DNA of 22,236 nucleotides from Flavobacterium sp. (GCA_030153045.1 JASLID010000169.1:1-22236); one strand, 5' to 3'; shown: positions 1 through 6,537, numbered from the stretch's first letter. The notes: generated from the letters alone by a model not told the origin. Numbers and translations are program-made.

Positions 1-106
1 GGTCTGCCCCGGTCGCTATCGCGGCATGAACGCAATCCCTCATAGATGGGTATTCACCCTCGAAAACGACAGCGCTTGTCCAACAGTTTCGGACTGTGTA
101 TTTCAC
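1..106 (-). CDS. N-terminus of probable pentapeptide-repeat protein (partial, runs off left edge)
   Basis: A 35-codon open frame on the minus strand starts with GTG at 106-104 and reaches the window edge without a stop. The GTG overlaps the TGA (105-103) of the upstream HTH gene in the GTGA arrangement used throughout this genome, which is the main reason for calling it. The peptide begins MKYTVRNCWTSAVVFEGEYP and continues with a segment reading MRDCVHAAIATGAD. This fits the conserved leader of many phage proteins in which a short beta-rich N-terminus (YTVRNRWTG...F) leads through a helix ending in GAD/GAN into A(D/N)LXX pentapeptide repeats. The repeats themselves would lie outside the window, so the family call rests on the leader alone. 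Function is unknown; such proteins form right-handed quadrilateral beta-helices. Confidence 0.55.
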   Translation of the reverse strand, partial: MKYTVRNCWTSAVVFEGEYPSMRDCVHAAIATGAD

Positions 107-324
107 CTTCCCCCCTCCTGCGCCTGATCTTCCAGCGCTTGACGAAGCCTAGCGGCGTGACGGTCGCGAGAGCGGTAGAGGGCCGTCTTGGATACCCCGA
201 ACTCTGTTTGCAGCTGGACGTCTGAGACCAAGCTCCCGGGCGTGGTCATGGCGGCGTGAATCTTTGCGTCCTGTTCTGGGGTGAGGCCCTTCGGCCCTGG
301 TTTTCGAGTTTGTGTATTCCTCAT
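103..324 (-). CDS. Small helix-turn-helix DNA-binding protein
   Basis: 73 residues. The ATG at 324-322 is preferred over an upstream start at 360 because an AGGA lies about 8 nt before it on the minus strand. The basic N-terminus (RNTQTRKPGPKGLTPEQ) is followed by a helical domain in which 'SDVQLQTEFGVSKTALYRSRDRHAARLRQAL' reads as helix-turn-helix, with the turn at FGVS and a recognition helix at KTALYRSRDR. This pattern resembles HTH domains of resolvase or homeodomain-like type. It lies opposite the long plus-strand early operon across a control region and is followed, with a GTGA overlap, by the partial pentapeptide-repeat gene. A repressor or switch role is an inference from position. 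The family cannot be named more precisely. Confidence 0.7.
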   Translation of the reverse strand: MRNTQTRKPGPKGLTPEQDAKIHAAMTTPGSLVSDVQLQTEFGVSKTALYRSRDRHAARLRQALEDQAQEGGR

Positions 325-542
325 TAATCTTATCCTACCACGGCATCGGTACAGACGCAATACTATTTGTGAAAAAGTACCCGATTGGTATTGCTTTTGA
401 GTGGAGTATGTGCGAAAATACTATCAAGCCCAACAACCGGGCACGAGAAAAGCGAAATGAAGCAACAACACAGGCGACGAAAGGCGAGCGACAAAAGGCG
501 GGCAGGATTGAAGGTCAAGCGGGTGATGCTGGAGGTAGGGCG
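325..542. promoter_or_regulatory. Divergent intergenic control region of the early operon
   Basis: This gap separates the minus-strand HTH gene from the plus-strand early operon and should hold promoters for both. It contains a 7-bp inverted repeat, GCAATAC at 357-363 and GTATTGC at 388-394, with a 24-nt spacer. A loose sigma-70-like pair, TTGTGA at 367-372 and TATTGC at 389-394 with a 16-nt spacer, lies over the repeat and points into the early operon. The spacing of the two half sites is close to three helical turns. A 7-bp repeat is expected by chance roughly once in a gap this size if arms up to about 50 nt apart are allowed, so the operator reading is tentative. An in-frame ATG at 408 could extend the first plus-strand gene into this gap. 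Confidence 0.4.
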
Positions 543-752
543 GTGAAGGTGTTTTATGAACCTCCAACGGTGAGATTTGGCAAGTTGTCACCAGGAGACA
601 TTTTCCGGTTCACGGACGGAGAATGTCTTTGGATGAAGATAGGAGAGGATAAGCCCTGGAACAATGTCGCCGTTACAGACGGCACGCCCGGGTGGGTTCC
701 TTTGGAAACAAACGTCCGTCCCGTTGACTGCGAACTGGTGGTGAAGTCGTGA
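543..752 (+). CDS. Hypothetical protein, first gene of the early operon
   Basis: 69 residues from a GTG start. I chose 543 because GGAGG at 531-535 lies 7 nt upstream and the codons before it give a low-complexity, charged peptide. An in-frame ATG at 408 would add 45 residues and cannot be excluded. The protein reads as a small beta-rich domain (VRFGKLSPGDIFRF, CLWMKIGEDKPWNNVAVTDG, GWVPLETNVRPVDCEL). Short proteins of this style, with a 'LxxGDxFxF' motif followed by 'xKxG', recur at the start of phage early operons, but I do not recognise a named family. The stop overlaps the next gene start as GTGA. Confidence 0.7.
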   Translation: MKVFYEPPTVRFGKLSPGDIFRFTDGECLWMKIGEDKPWNNVAVTDGTPGWVPLETNVRPVDCELVVKS

Positions 753-1099
753 GCCAATTCCTCCCCTGGTGCCGTGGCGCTGAGGTGTGCTGCTCGGCAA
801 TGGTTAAGGGATGGCGGGTTCGATTGACCGACAGCGGCTACGAACTCACCCTTGGCGACGGCCTGACCGAAGACGACGCAATGGCTATCGCTTCTGCTAT
901 CAACACGGCAAAGGCTCATGTGGTGCAGGAAAACCTGCGGCGGACGGTGACTCTTGAGAGCGACGACGTGCGGCTGCGGGCAGAGTTTGCAAAGGAATAT
1001 GCAGCGGTACTCGAAAACCTATTCCAGTGCTGGAGGGGTAGTCGCAAGTCCGGCGCTCCCATTGAGGACGACATCGAAGAAGCTCGGAGGCGTGTCTGA
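749..1099 (+). CDS. Hypothetical protein
   Basis: 116 residues. The GTG at 749-751 overlaps the previous TGA (GTGA). A later in-frame ATG at 800 gives a 99-residue form but has no visible ribosome-binding site. The N-terminal half has a short beta-hairpin pattern (GWRVRLTDSGYELTLGDGL), followed by helices rich in charged residues (ENLRRTVTLESDDVRLRAEFAKEYAAVLENLFQ). I recognise no catalytic motif. The two early cysteines (residues 8 and 14-15) are the only ones apart from one near residue 93, so no zinc site is suggested. The stop overlaps the next ATG (TGATG). Confidence 0.65.
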   Translation: MSQFLPWCRGAEVCCSAMVKGWRVRLTDSGYELTLGDGLTEDDAMAIASAINTAKAHVVQENLRRTVTLESDDVRLRAEFAKEYAAVLENLFQCWRGSRKSGAPIEDDIEEARRRV

Positions 1100-1407
1100 T
1101 GGCTCAGGGCGGCGAGTTCTTCATCCGTGTTGAGCGACCGGGCGGCCCTGAAGTGCTCGACTTGGTTGATGACCTGATGTACTCGCGAGAGGAAGCGCGG
1201 GTTGTTTGGAATGACTTGGGGAGCGATATATGTGACTATGACTGGCAAGAGCTTTGCAAGCGGTGCAAGGTGCCGATCGAAAGCGAAGACGACATTTCCG
1301 CCATGCCTTCACCCGACTCCATCGAGCCTGACTGCTCAGGTGGCGGTGTCTCTCCAGAGGCGCAGAGGTTGGAACAGTACAACGCGGGGAAGCGGTGGAC
1401 GGTATGA
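1099..1407 (+). CDS. Hypothetical acidic protein
   Basis: 102 residues. The ATG at 1099-1101 shares a base with the stop of the previous gene (TGATG). The N-terminus starts with a beta strand (GEFFIRVERPG) and continues as acidic helices (EVLDLVDDLMYSREEARVVWNDLG). The C-terminal third (from about residue 65) is rich in Ser, Pro and Gly and likely disordered. I see no recognised domain. The stop overlaps the next ATG as ATGA at 1404-1407, so it is translationally coupled on both sides. Confidence 0.6.
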   Translation: MAQGGEFFIRVERPGGPEVLDLVDDLMYSREEARVVWNDLGSDICDYDWQELCKRCKVPIESEDDISAMPSPDSIEPDCSGGGVSPEAQRLEQYNAGKRWTV

Positions 1408-1628
1408 GGGCCGAACCGTCTGTCAAAAGGATTGTCACGACCGAAACGACGACGACCACCAAGTACAGCGCGGACGACTTAATCGAAGCCCTTGGGCTAC
1501 CTGATGGCGCAGAGATCACCGTCCGGGTTCCCGGGGGTGGTGATTGGTCGAATACAGACCTGAACCTGAAGTTTGATGCGACTCTCGACGTGGTGGTCAA
1601 AACGCGAACCAGGGAGGAGACGGTATGA
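1404..1628 (+). CDS. Hypothetical protein
   Basis: 74 residues from the ATG at 1404, which overlaps the preceding TGA. A GTG three codons earlier (1395) is also in frame but breaks the overlap pattern. The sequence contains a run of threonines (TTETTTTTKYS), then a predicted helix (ADDLIEALGLPDGAEITVRVPGG) and a strand near the C-terminus (DATLDVVVKTRTRE). Similar short proteins with a 'DLIELLGLPEGAEVxVxVPGG' core occur in phage early regions, but no function is known to me. It directly precedes the exonuclease gene, with which it overlaps by ATGA. Confidence 0.6.
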   Translation: MRAEPSVKRIVTTETTTTTKYSADDLIEALGLPDGAEITVRVPGGGDWSNTDLNLKFDATLDVVVKTRTREETV

Positions 1629-2536
1629 GCGCCGTCGCCACTCCTAAAACCTGGTTAGAGGAACACCGTGAGTACATCGGCGCAACCCATATCGGGGCCA
1701 TCCTCGGGTGCAACCCTTACGTAAGCGAGCATGATGCCTGGTTGTTCTTCCAGGGCCGAACCGAAGACAAATCGAATATCCCAATGCGGGCGGGCCTATT
1801 CATGGAACCGTTCATTGCGAGCGAGTACGAAAGGGAGTTCGGGGTAGAGGTTCGCGAGTCCAGAACCTACAGATCGGAAGCGCATCCGTTCCTTGGCTGC
1901 AACCCAGACCGGGAATTTGAGTGGCAAGGGCATCCGGCACTTCTGGAGTGCAAGCGGGTAGGGCACTGGGCGGCTAGGAACTTCGGGCAGGATGGCTCAG
2001 ACCAGATCCCAGAGCACTATCTGATGCAGGTTCTTTGGCAACTCACGATCACCAGAAAGAAGGTCGTTGTCCTTTACGCTCTCCTGGATGATCGCGAGTG
2101 CAAGCCCTACATTTACAGCCTCGATCCTTCGCTCTCAGGCGTGGCTCATATCTTCGATAAGGCAGAGGCGAAGCGGGTTTACAACTTCGCTCTGGCTTGG
2201 TGGAATCGGCATATCGTTCAAGGTGTCGAACCTCCGATGAGCGGCCATGATTCAGACCGGGTGTGGGTCGGAGCTCAACGCGAGACCTACGAGAACGGGC
2301 AGAAAACGAATACCGATGCCGAGATCGACGCGGTTTGCGTTGGTCTTCGGGCTGAGATCGAAGCGGCCAAAGCGGCTACCGAGATCATGGAAGCAAGCAA
2401 GAACCAGATTAAGAAGTACATGGCCGATCAGGGCGCGAGCGTTCTTGAGTCGTCGGTTGGTGACTTCACATGGCGGACGAACGTGAAAGGCGTCGCCGTG
2501 TTCAAACCACCTTTCACCAACAAGGATAACGCATGA
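1625..2536 (+). CDS. YqaJ-like viral recombinase / lambda-type alkaline exonuclease
   Basis: 303 residues. The N-terminal nuclease domain (about residues 15-160) carries the PD-(D/E)XK signature of the YqaJ/lambda Exo family: IGATHIGAILGCNPY at 18-32, an acidic residue in GLFMEPF (E61), D95 in GCNPDREF, E108 and K110 in LLECKRVG, and Q135 in HYLMQVLWQL. The C-terminal part is helical and charged. The family resects double-stranded DNA ends 5' to 3', leaving a 3' tail for the annealing partner. The next gene is a RecT-type annealer overlapping by ATGA (2533-2536), the usual pairing. A strong GGAGGAG sequence precedes the start, which also overlaps the previous stop. All expected catalytic residues are present. 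Confidence 0.9.
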   Translation: MSAVATPKTWLEEHREYIGATHIGAILGCNPYVSEHDAWLFFQGRTEDKSNIPMRAGLFMEPFIASEYEREFGVEVRESRTYRSEAHPFLGCNPDREFEWQGHPALLECKRVGHWAARNFGQDGSDQIPEHYLMQVLWQLTITRKKVVVLYALLDDRECKPYIYSLDPSLSGVAHIFDKAEAKRVYNFALAWWNRHIVQGVEPPMSGHDSDRVWVGAQRETYENGQKTNTDAEIDAVCVGLRAEIEAAKAATEIMEASKNQIKKYMADQGASVLESSVGDFTWRTNVKGVAVFKPPFTNKDNA

Positions 2537-3291
2537 GCCTAGCAAAACAGATTCAAGAGAACCAGCTACCCGAGATCACTAAGCAGAACGGTCGCCAGAT
2601 GTACCAAGAGGCGAAGGTAGGCGCGATCATTCCCCAGAACGTGGCCGAAGTCGTGACGCTTGCAAAGGCGCTGCACGAGTCGGGGCTATTCCCGAACATC
2701 AAGAACGCGGCTCAAGCAGTCGCGATGATTATCGCAGGGGCAGAAATGGGGATGCCTCCAATGGCAAGCCTGAACGGGTTTCATATCGTCCAGGGCAAGA
2801 TCATGACTCACTACTCGACCATCGGGGCGGGCGTCCGTCGTGCTGGTTATAACTACCGGGTGGTCACCCAAACAGACATTCTCTGCGAACTTATGTTCAT
2901 CGACCGGGACGGCTCGGATATGGGCCTGAGCAAGTGGGATGCCGAAGACGCGAAGCGGGCGAGCACTCAGAACATGGGCAAGTTCCCACGCACCATGCTC
3001 TTTGCCAGGGCGATGAGCAACGGGGCTCGCCAATACACCCCAGAGGCGTTTAATGGCCTGATTGTTTACGAGCACGGCGAACGTTTTGAGATCGAAGCAG
3101 AGGCGCGGGAGTCGGGTGAACTTCAGGAAAGCACGTCGGTTCAGCGGCTAACCCAAAAGCTGCACGAGAGGACGGAGGGGGTAGAGGAATTTTATGACCC
3201 GTTCCCCATCGAAGACGACGCGCCATTCGTTCCTAACGACGTTTACACGGGGCCAACGGTTGATGATGAGCAAGGCGAGTTAGGGGTATGA
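2533..3291 (+). CDS. RecT-like single-strand DNA annealing protein
   Basis: 252 residues. The central core matches the RecT family: GAEMGMPPMASLNGFHIVQGK at about 69-89, followed by 'AGVRRAGYNYRVV', then the C-terminal family block W-D-AEDAKRA (about 135-143) and FPRTMLFARAMSNGAR..TPEAFNG (about 151-175). RecT proteins bind the resected 3' strand and anneal it to homologous single-stranded DNA, working with a YqaJ or RecE type exonuclease, which is the gene immediately upstream. The tail after residue 185 is acidic and probably disordered, as is common. Both ends show ATGA overlaps, upstream with the exonuclease and downstream with the HNH gene. Confidence 0.85.
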   Translation: MSLAKQIQENQLPEITKQNGRQMYQEAKVGAIIPQNVAEVVTLAKALHESGLFPNIKNAAQAVAMIIAGAEMGMPPMASLNGFHIVQGKIMTHYSTIGAGVRRAGYNYRVVTQTDILCELMFIDRDGSDMGLSKWDAEDAKRASTQNMGKFPRTMLFARAMSNGARQYTPEAFNGLIVYEHGERFEIEAEARESGELQESTSVQRLTQKLHERTEGVEEFYDPFPIEDDAPFVPNDVYTGPTVDDEQGELGV

Positions 3292-3752
3292 GTAAGACCT
3301 ACGCGCAACTGCTGGAGAAAACGCGGGCAGAGGGGGAGTGCCGTGTGTGGCAAGGGTGGATTAAGGGCGCGGGGAGTAGCTACGGGGTTACCTACGCGAG
3401 CGGTCGCCCAACGCTAGTCCATCGCTATGTTTACCAATTGCACCATGGAGAAATACCGGAGGGTAAATGCATTTGCCATTCCTGCGACAATCCAGGGTGC
3501 ATCAATATCGACCATCTGTTCATAGGGACGTGGGCGGATAACAATCGAGATCGGGCCAAAAAGGGGCGCAACGCAAATACACACGGGGAAAAACACCCAA
3601 GGGCCAAGCTGACAAACGACCAAGCAAGAGAGATTAAGCAGCTACTTAGAACTACGAACTGCACACAAAAGGAAATCGGGGCACGGTTCGGCGTGTCGTG
3701 GATGGTCGTCGCAAAGATCAAAGAAGGCAAGAACTGGAGTAGTGTCCAATGA
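3288..3752 (+). CDS. HNH homing-type endonuclease with C-terminal HTH
   Basis: 154 residues. An HNH/His-Me-finger core spans roughly residues 44-90: VHRYVYQLHHGEIPEGK, then CICHSCDNPGCINIDHLFIG with likely metal-binding cysteines (C61, C66, C71), candidate catalytic H64 and H76, and the 'HLFIGTxADNxRD' motif typical of free-standing phage HNH endonucleases. The C-terminus (about 106-150) is a DNA-binding repeat of the HTH type (AKLTNDQAREIKQLL...CTQKEIGARFGVSWMVVAKIKEGKNW). Such proteins are often mobile and nick or cut intron-less or marker-less sites in relatives. It sits between the annealing protein and the 3'-5' exonuclease with ATGA overlaps at both ends, so it is fully built into the operon. 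Confidence 0.9.
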   Translation: MSKTYAQLLEKTRAEGECRVWQGWIKGAGSSYGVTYASGRPTLVHRYVYQLHHGEIPEGKCICHSCDNPGCINIDHLFIGTWADNNRDRAKKGRNANTHGEKHPRAKLTNDQAREIKQLLRTTNCTQKEIGARFGVSWMVVAKIKEGKNWSSVQ

Positions 3753-4342
3753 GGTTCATCTCAATTGATACCGAGAGCGGCGGCACCGAACCCGGCAAAC
3801 ACGCTCTGGTTAGCCTTGGAATTCAGATTGTGGACGACATTGAAAGCCCTGACCCGTTCTTGGGCGGGGGTCAAGAGTGGCGATTCGCTCGCATGGATGG
3901 CCAAGAACGAAAGGCGGCAAACCGAAGGGTGTACGAACTTCGGGCGCTGGAAGTATCCGGCACCACGGTTGCGATGCTCAAGAATGGGCAACCTGAACAG
4001 GCGGTACTCCGAGGAGTTCGGGACTTCATCACGGCCAACAATGCACAGGGGTTGCCGCTGGTTTCCTACAATGCTACGTTCGATCAGGCCATGTGGAGTG
4101 ACTTGCTGTTCCTTTGCGGTGAGTGGAACCGGAATGCTAACGCGTTCGTGGTCGCGCCAGAAGTGTTCTCGGGGCCGTGGCACTGTGCGCGGCGAATGTT
4201 CCGGTGCCTCAACCCGGGCGCGTTGACTTCGAGCCTTGACGACGCGCTGAGGGTGTACGGGCTGGCCCGGGAATCTGAGACACACGGCGCGTTGGCCGAT
4301 GCCGTCGTATTGGGCGAGCTTTGGAAGAGGATGAACCCGTGA
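3749..4342 (+). CDS. DnaQ/RNase T-type 3'-5' exonuclease (DEDDh)
   Basis: 197 residues. The DEDDh exonuclease motifs are visible in order: D7 and E9 in SIDTESGG (ExoI), D112 in SYNATFDQAMW (ExoII), and H179 and D184 in HGALADAVVLGELW (ExoIII). The length suits a stand-alone exonuclease of the DnaQ-like superfamily rather than a polymerase domain. Such proteins trim single-stranded 3' ends of DNA or RNA; the substrate cannot be told from the sequence. Its place in the recombination block suggests processing of recombination or replication intermediates. The start overlaps the HNH stop (ATGA), and the stop overlaps the next small gene (GTGA). Confidence 0.85.
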   Translation: MRFISIDTESGGTEPGKHALVSLGIQIVDDIESPDPFLGGGQEWRFARMDGQERKAANRRVYELRALEVSGTTVAMLKNGQPEQAVLRGVRDFITANNAQGLPLVSYNATFDQAMWSDLLFLCGEWNRNANAFVVAPEVFSGPWHCARRMFRCLNPGALTSSLDDALRVYGLARESETHGALADAVVLGELWKRMNP

Positions 4343-4434
4343 CCGGCCAAGTGTTCGCCCTTCTCCTCCTAGGCGCTATGGCGGGTGGTCTCGTGTGGGC
4401 GGTGGTGCGGGATTTGCTGCGGGTGAAGCGGTGA
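4339..4434 (+). CDS. Single-helix membrane peptide (31 aa)
   Basis: 31 codons from GTG at 4339-4341, which overlaps the exonuclease stop as GTGA, to TGA at 4432-4434. The peptide has one hydrophobic helix (VFALLLLGAMAGGLVWAVV) followed by a positively charged tail (RDLLRVKR), which predicts an N-out/C-in membrane segment by the positive-inside rule. No homology can be claimed at this size. The overlap with the upstream stop, and a downstream gene starting 8 nt later behind an AGGA site, support it as translated. Confidence 0.6.
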   Translation: MTGQVFALLLLGAMAGGLVWAVVRDLLRVKR

Positions 4435-4441
4435 GGATTGA

Positions 4442-4654
4442 ATGACGCATTTCGTTACATGCCCATCATGCGACCCGCAAAGAGTTGACGGGGACGCCCT
4501 TGGTGGGGACGTGGCCTACCTCCTCGAAAACAAGAATGGGGTTGTGTGGATGGGGTCACTCCACCCGTGTCGTTGCATGTCCTGCGGATCGGAATTGGTC
4601 TTTGTCGATAAGCCTCGAAAAAAAGGGACTGGCAATAGGCGGGTGCCGTGGTGA
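4442..4654 (+). CDS. Small cysteine-rich, zinc-ribbon-like protein
   Basis: 70 residues from the ATG at 4442, with AGGA a few nucleotides upstream. Cysteines occur as CPSC at residues 8-11 and as CRCMSC around residues 43-48, a spacing that can bind a zinc ion in a knuckle or ribbon fold. The middle is beta-rich (VAYLLENKNGVVWMGSLHP) and the C-terminus is basic (KPRKKGTGNRR). A nucleic-acid-binding role is possible but is an inference. The stop is overlapped by the GTG of the next gene. Confidence 0.65.
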   Translation: MTHFVTCPSCDPQRVDGDALGGDVAYLLENKNGVVWMGSLHPCRCMSCGSELVFVDKPRKKGTGNRRVPW

Positions 4655-5034
4655 TACCAAAGTTGAAGGTGCCAACAGTTGAGCCCAGGCGCGTTACTCG
4701 GTGGTTCGCGGGCGGCAAGAGCTATCATTCCCTACATGTGTTCGCCCAGGCGATGGCGAAGCGAGAACTTAACGACCATCTAGCGACGGTGGCGAACGAC
4801 GCGGAAAAGCAAGCGTTCCCATGGCATGAGTTTGATGAAGAGTTCCCAAACTCCAATCAGGGGGATTCGATTCAAAACACTCGGCTTGGCGCGGTCTATG
4901 AAGAATTGCGGCGGCTGTTCCCGTGGGAATATCGTCACAGGGATGAGGGCTCGCGAGCGTTTGACAATGACAAGCGCAGGGAGTGGCTACGGGTTCGGGC
5001 TGAAGAGATTAAGGAAGAGGTGCGAGCGCGGTGA
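4651..5034 (+). CDS. Hypothetical protein
   Basis: 127 residues when started at GTG 4651, which forms a GTGA overlap with the previous stop. A GTG one codon earlier (4648) is equally in frame and would add one residue. The protein starts with a beta-like segment (RVTRWFAGGKSYHSLHVFAQAMAKREL) that may be a small alpha/beta domain. It ends with a long charged helix (NDKRREWLRVRAEEIKEEVRAR). No known family or catalytic motif is recognised. It overlaps the downstream nuclease gene by GTGA at 5031-5034. Confidence 0.65.
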   Translation: MIPKLKVPTVEPRRVTRWFAGGKSYHSLHVFAQAMAKRELNDHLATVANDAEKQAFPWHEFDEEFPNSNQGDSIQNTRLGAVYEELRRLFPWEYRHRDEGSRAFDNDKRREWLRVRAEEIKEEVRAR

Positions 5035-5438
5035 CCCCTAAAGAAGTCTTGGCCGAGATCAAGGACGCGAAGCCGAAGCGAAGCAAGTATGGCGTGTTAC
5101 TGAATCGCCCCAAGGTGGACGGCATCCGATTTGCCTCTCAGGCAGAGGAGAATAGGTACCACGAGCTCAAGGCGCTTGAAAAGGCGGGCGCAATATGTGC
5201 TTTGCGGACTCAGCCAAGGTATGCGCTTGAGGTGAGAGGCGTGCTGATCTGTACTTATGTTGCCGACTTCGTTTACTTTGAGGAGGTCGCTGGCGGGGTG
5301 GCTGTTGTGGAGGACGTGAAAGGCGTCCTGACCGATGTTTACAAACTCAAAAAGAAACTGATGAAAGCGATCTATGGTATTGAGATTCGCGAGACCGGGC
5401 TACGGCCCAAGCTACCAAAGACAAGGAAAAAGAAATGA
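5031..5438 (+). CDS. DUF1064-family phage nuclease-like protein
   Basis: 135 residues. The sequence follows the DUF1064 pattern: a basic N-terminus ending in SKYG, then VDGIRFASQAEENRYHELKALEKAGAI, a strand pair ending in TYVADFVY, then VVEDVKG and a tail reading TDVYKLKKKLMKAIYGIEI. D79 in VADF followed by D95-x-K97 in EDVKG forms a PD-(D/E)XK-type nuclease arrangement, so it is predicted to cut DNA, perhaps branched intermediates. The reaction has not been shown from this sequence. Overlaps on both sides (GTGA upstream, ATGA downstream) place it in the early operon with the exonuclease and annealing genes. Confidence 0.8.
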   Translation: MTPKEVLAEIKDAKPKRSKYGVLLNRPKVDGIRFASQAEENRYHELKALEKAGAICALRTQPRYALEVRGVLICTYVADFVYFEEVAGGVAVVEDVKGVLTDVYKLKKKLMKAIYGIEIRETGLRPKLPKTRKKK

Positions 5439-5851
5439 GCGAACGAAAGAAACTTAGCGAAGCGATGACCAAGGCCCAAAACGCCCGCATTAAGGCGGCT
5501 GGAAGCGTCGTGCAACCCGGGATGACCTTTCGGGGTGTAAATGCCTACGGGCAACCTGTGGGCGACTGTGGCGAAGCAAGACACGCGGAACTAAAGACGC
5601 GGGCTGAGAGGCTGGAGCAAGAGCGGCGGGCAGTTGCGGTGCCTGAGGTTATCAACGAGTGGAGAGCGGAACGCGACGACTTGCGGGCGCAGGGGCAAGA
5701 GTACCGGGCAGGTATGCAGAACCTAGTAGCCGGTCTCGTCGGTGGTAGTCGCTGGAGTCCTGAGGCTCGGCGCGGTCTGTGGATCGGCCTGGTTATCGCG
5801 TTGGGGATCGTCGTGGTTGGGTTGTCGAACGGTTGGGCGGGGTTGAGGTGA
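5435..5851 (+). CDS. Membrane-anchored coiled-coil protein of unknown function
   Basis: 138 residues with ATGA overlap to the DUF1064 gene. A basic N-terminus is followed by a helical, charged segment (about residues 48-95; ELKTRAERLEQERRAVAV, INEWRAERDDLRAQGQEY) likely to form a coiled coil. A C-terminal transmembrane helix covers about residues 114-131 (LWIGLVIALGIVVVGLS). With no signal peptide this predicts a tail-anchored inner-membrane protein with its bulk in the cytoplasm. A spanin or host-membrane role could be guessed, but nothing in the sequence decides it. Confidence 0.65.
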   Translation: MSERKKLSEAMTKAQNARIKAAGSVVQPGMTFRGVNAYGQPVGDCGEARHAELKTRAERLEQERRAVAVPEVINEWRAERDDLRAQGQEYRAGMQNLVAGLVGGSRWSPEARRGLWIGLVIALGIVVVGLSNGWAGLR

Positions 5852-6249
5852 GTGTTTCGTATCAACTTCGCGCCGCCGACTGGGTCAATGAAGCATTTGG
5901 GAGCGAGATCGCAGGCCACAAGCCCGAACGGGTACACCGCTTCTTAGAGGAGGCCCTAGAGCTCGCACAGTCACTAGGATGCACTGAGGCAGAAGCGAGG
6001 CAACTCGCCGCCTATGTCTGGGGGCGGGAGAAAGGTGAACCAGCGCAAGAGGTTGGCGGCACTGTGTTAACCCTCGCGATTCTATGCGAGTCGCACGGGA
6101 TCGGCATGGAAGCAGAGGCAGAGCGCGAACTGGCAAGAGTCAGGACTCCCGAAGTTCTTGAGCGGGTACGGCAGAAGAACAAGACGAAACCAAGAGAGTC
6201 CCCGCTACCAGGCACAGTCTCTGACGCAACGAACCCCGGCAAACCGTGA
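5848..6249 (+). CDS. MazG-like nucleotide pyrophosphohydrolase
   Basis: 133 residues. The GTG start at 5848 makes a GTGA overlap with the previous stop; a longer in-frame start at 5779 lies inside that gene and is not preferred. The pattern RVHRFLEEALELAQSLGC at about 28-45 carries the EExxE metal-binding helix (E34, E35, E38). It is followed by the GEPAQEVGGTVLTLAILC helix with E68. A conserved tail (ELARVRTPEVLERVRQKNKTKP, ESPLPG) matches a well-known phage MazG-like family. MazG enzymes hydrolyse nucleoside triphosphates to monophosphates plus pyrophosphate, which could clean the pool or blunt a stringent-like host alarm. It is the last gene of the early operon, converging on the minus-strand cassette. 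Confidence 0.85.
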   Translation: MSVSYQLRAADWVNEAFGSEIAGHKPERVHRFLEEALELAQSLGCTEAEARQLAAYVWGREKGEPAQEVGGTVLTLAILCESHGIGMEAEAERELARVRTPEVLERVRQKNKTKPRESPLPGTVSDATNPGKP

Positions 6250-6261
6250 AGGTCGCCGGGG
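6234..6261. terminator. Candidate bidirectional terminator between convergent genes
   Basis: CCCCGGC at 6234-6240 and GCCGGGG at 6255-6261 form a 7-bp GC-only stem around a 14-nt loop, which itself has a weak ACC/GGT pair. It lies over the end of the MazG-like gene and the 21-nt gap before the minus-strand gene ending at 6271, exactly where a shared terminator is expected. A clear U-tract is missing on both strands (GTGATTGGTTTAG on the plus side), so termination may be weak or need a factor. Confidence 0.45.
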
Positions 6262-6270
6262 GTGATTGGT

Positions 6271-6537
6271 TTAGTCAGGGGGTGAGAGGTACCACGCCTC
6301 ACAAGATGCAAGTGCAGCAGCGTTGCGGCGGTTGTCTTCGTGGTAGTTCTCCATAATGAGGCGCACCGTAAACGGTTCCCCCTTGGGATGAGGGTTTGAG
6401 TAAAAGCCATCGTAAGGCTGGATGGTCATGTCAAAGAAACCATATGAGGCGAGAGGCCCTAGGTTCTTTGCTCGGAGAGCGGCATGGATAGCCCGGTAAA
6501 TGGGCTCTGGGATTGGTACCTCTTGGGGATTGTTCAT
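6271..6537 (-). CDS. Hypothetical protein (inverted cassette)
   Basis: 88 residues on the minus strand. The ATG at 6537-6535 overlaps the stop of the upstream 56-residue gene as ATGA. The sequence has an N-terminal helix (EPIYRAIHAALRAKNLGP), a beta-rich middle (SYGFFDMTIQPYDGFYSN, FTVRLIMENYH) and a final helix (NRRNAAALASCEAWYLS). No family is recognised. It is the last gene of the six-gene inverted cassette and converges on the MazG-like gene. Confidence 0.65.
   Translation of the reverse strand: MNNPQEVPIPEPIYRAIHAALRAKNLGPLASYGFFDMTIQPYDGFYSNPHPKGEPFTVRLIMENYHEDNRRNAAALASCEAWYLSPPD

Noticed and set aside
1121..1600. 159-codon minus-strand open frame
   Set aside because: It overlaps three coupled plus-strand genes and has low-complexity Ser/Val/Arg-rich sequence; a shadow frame.
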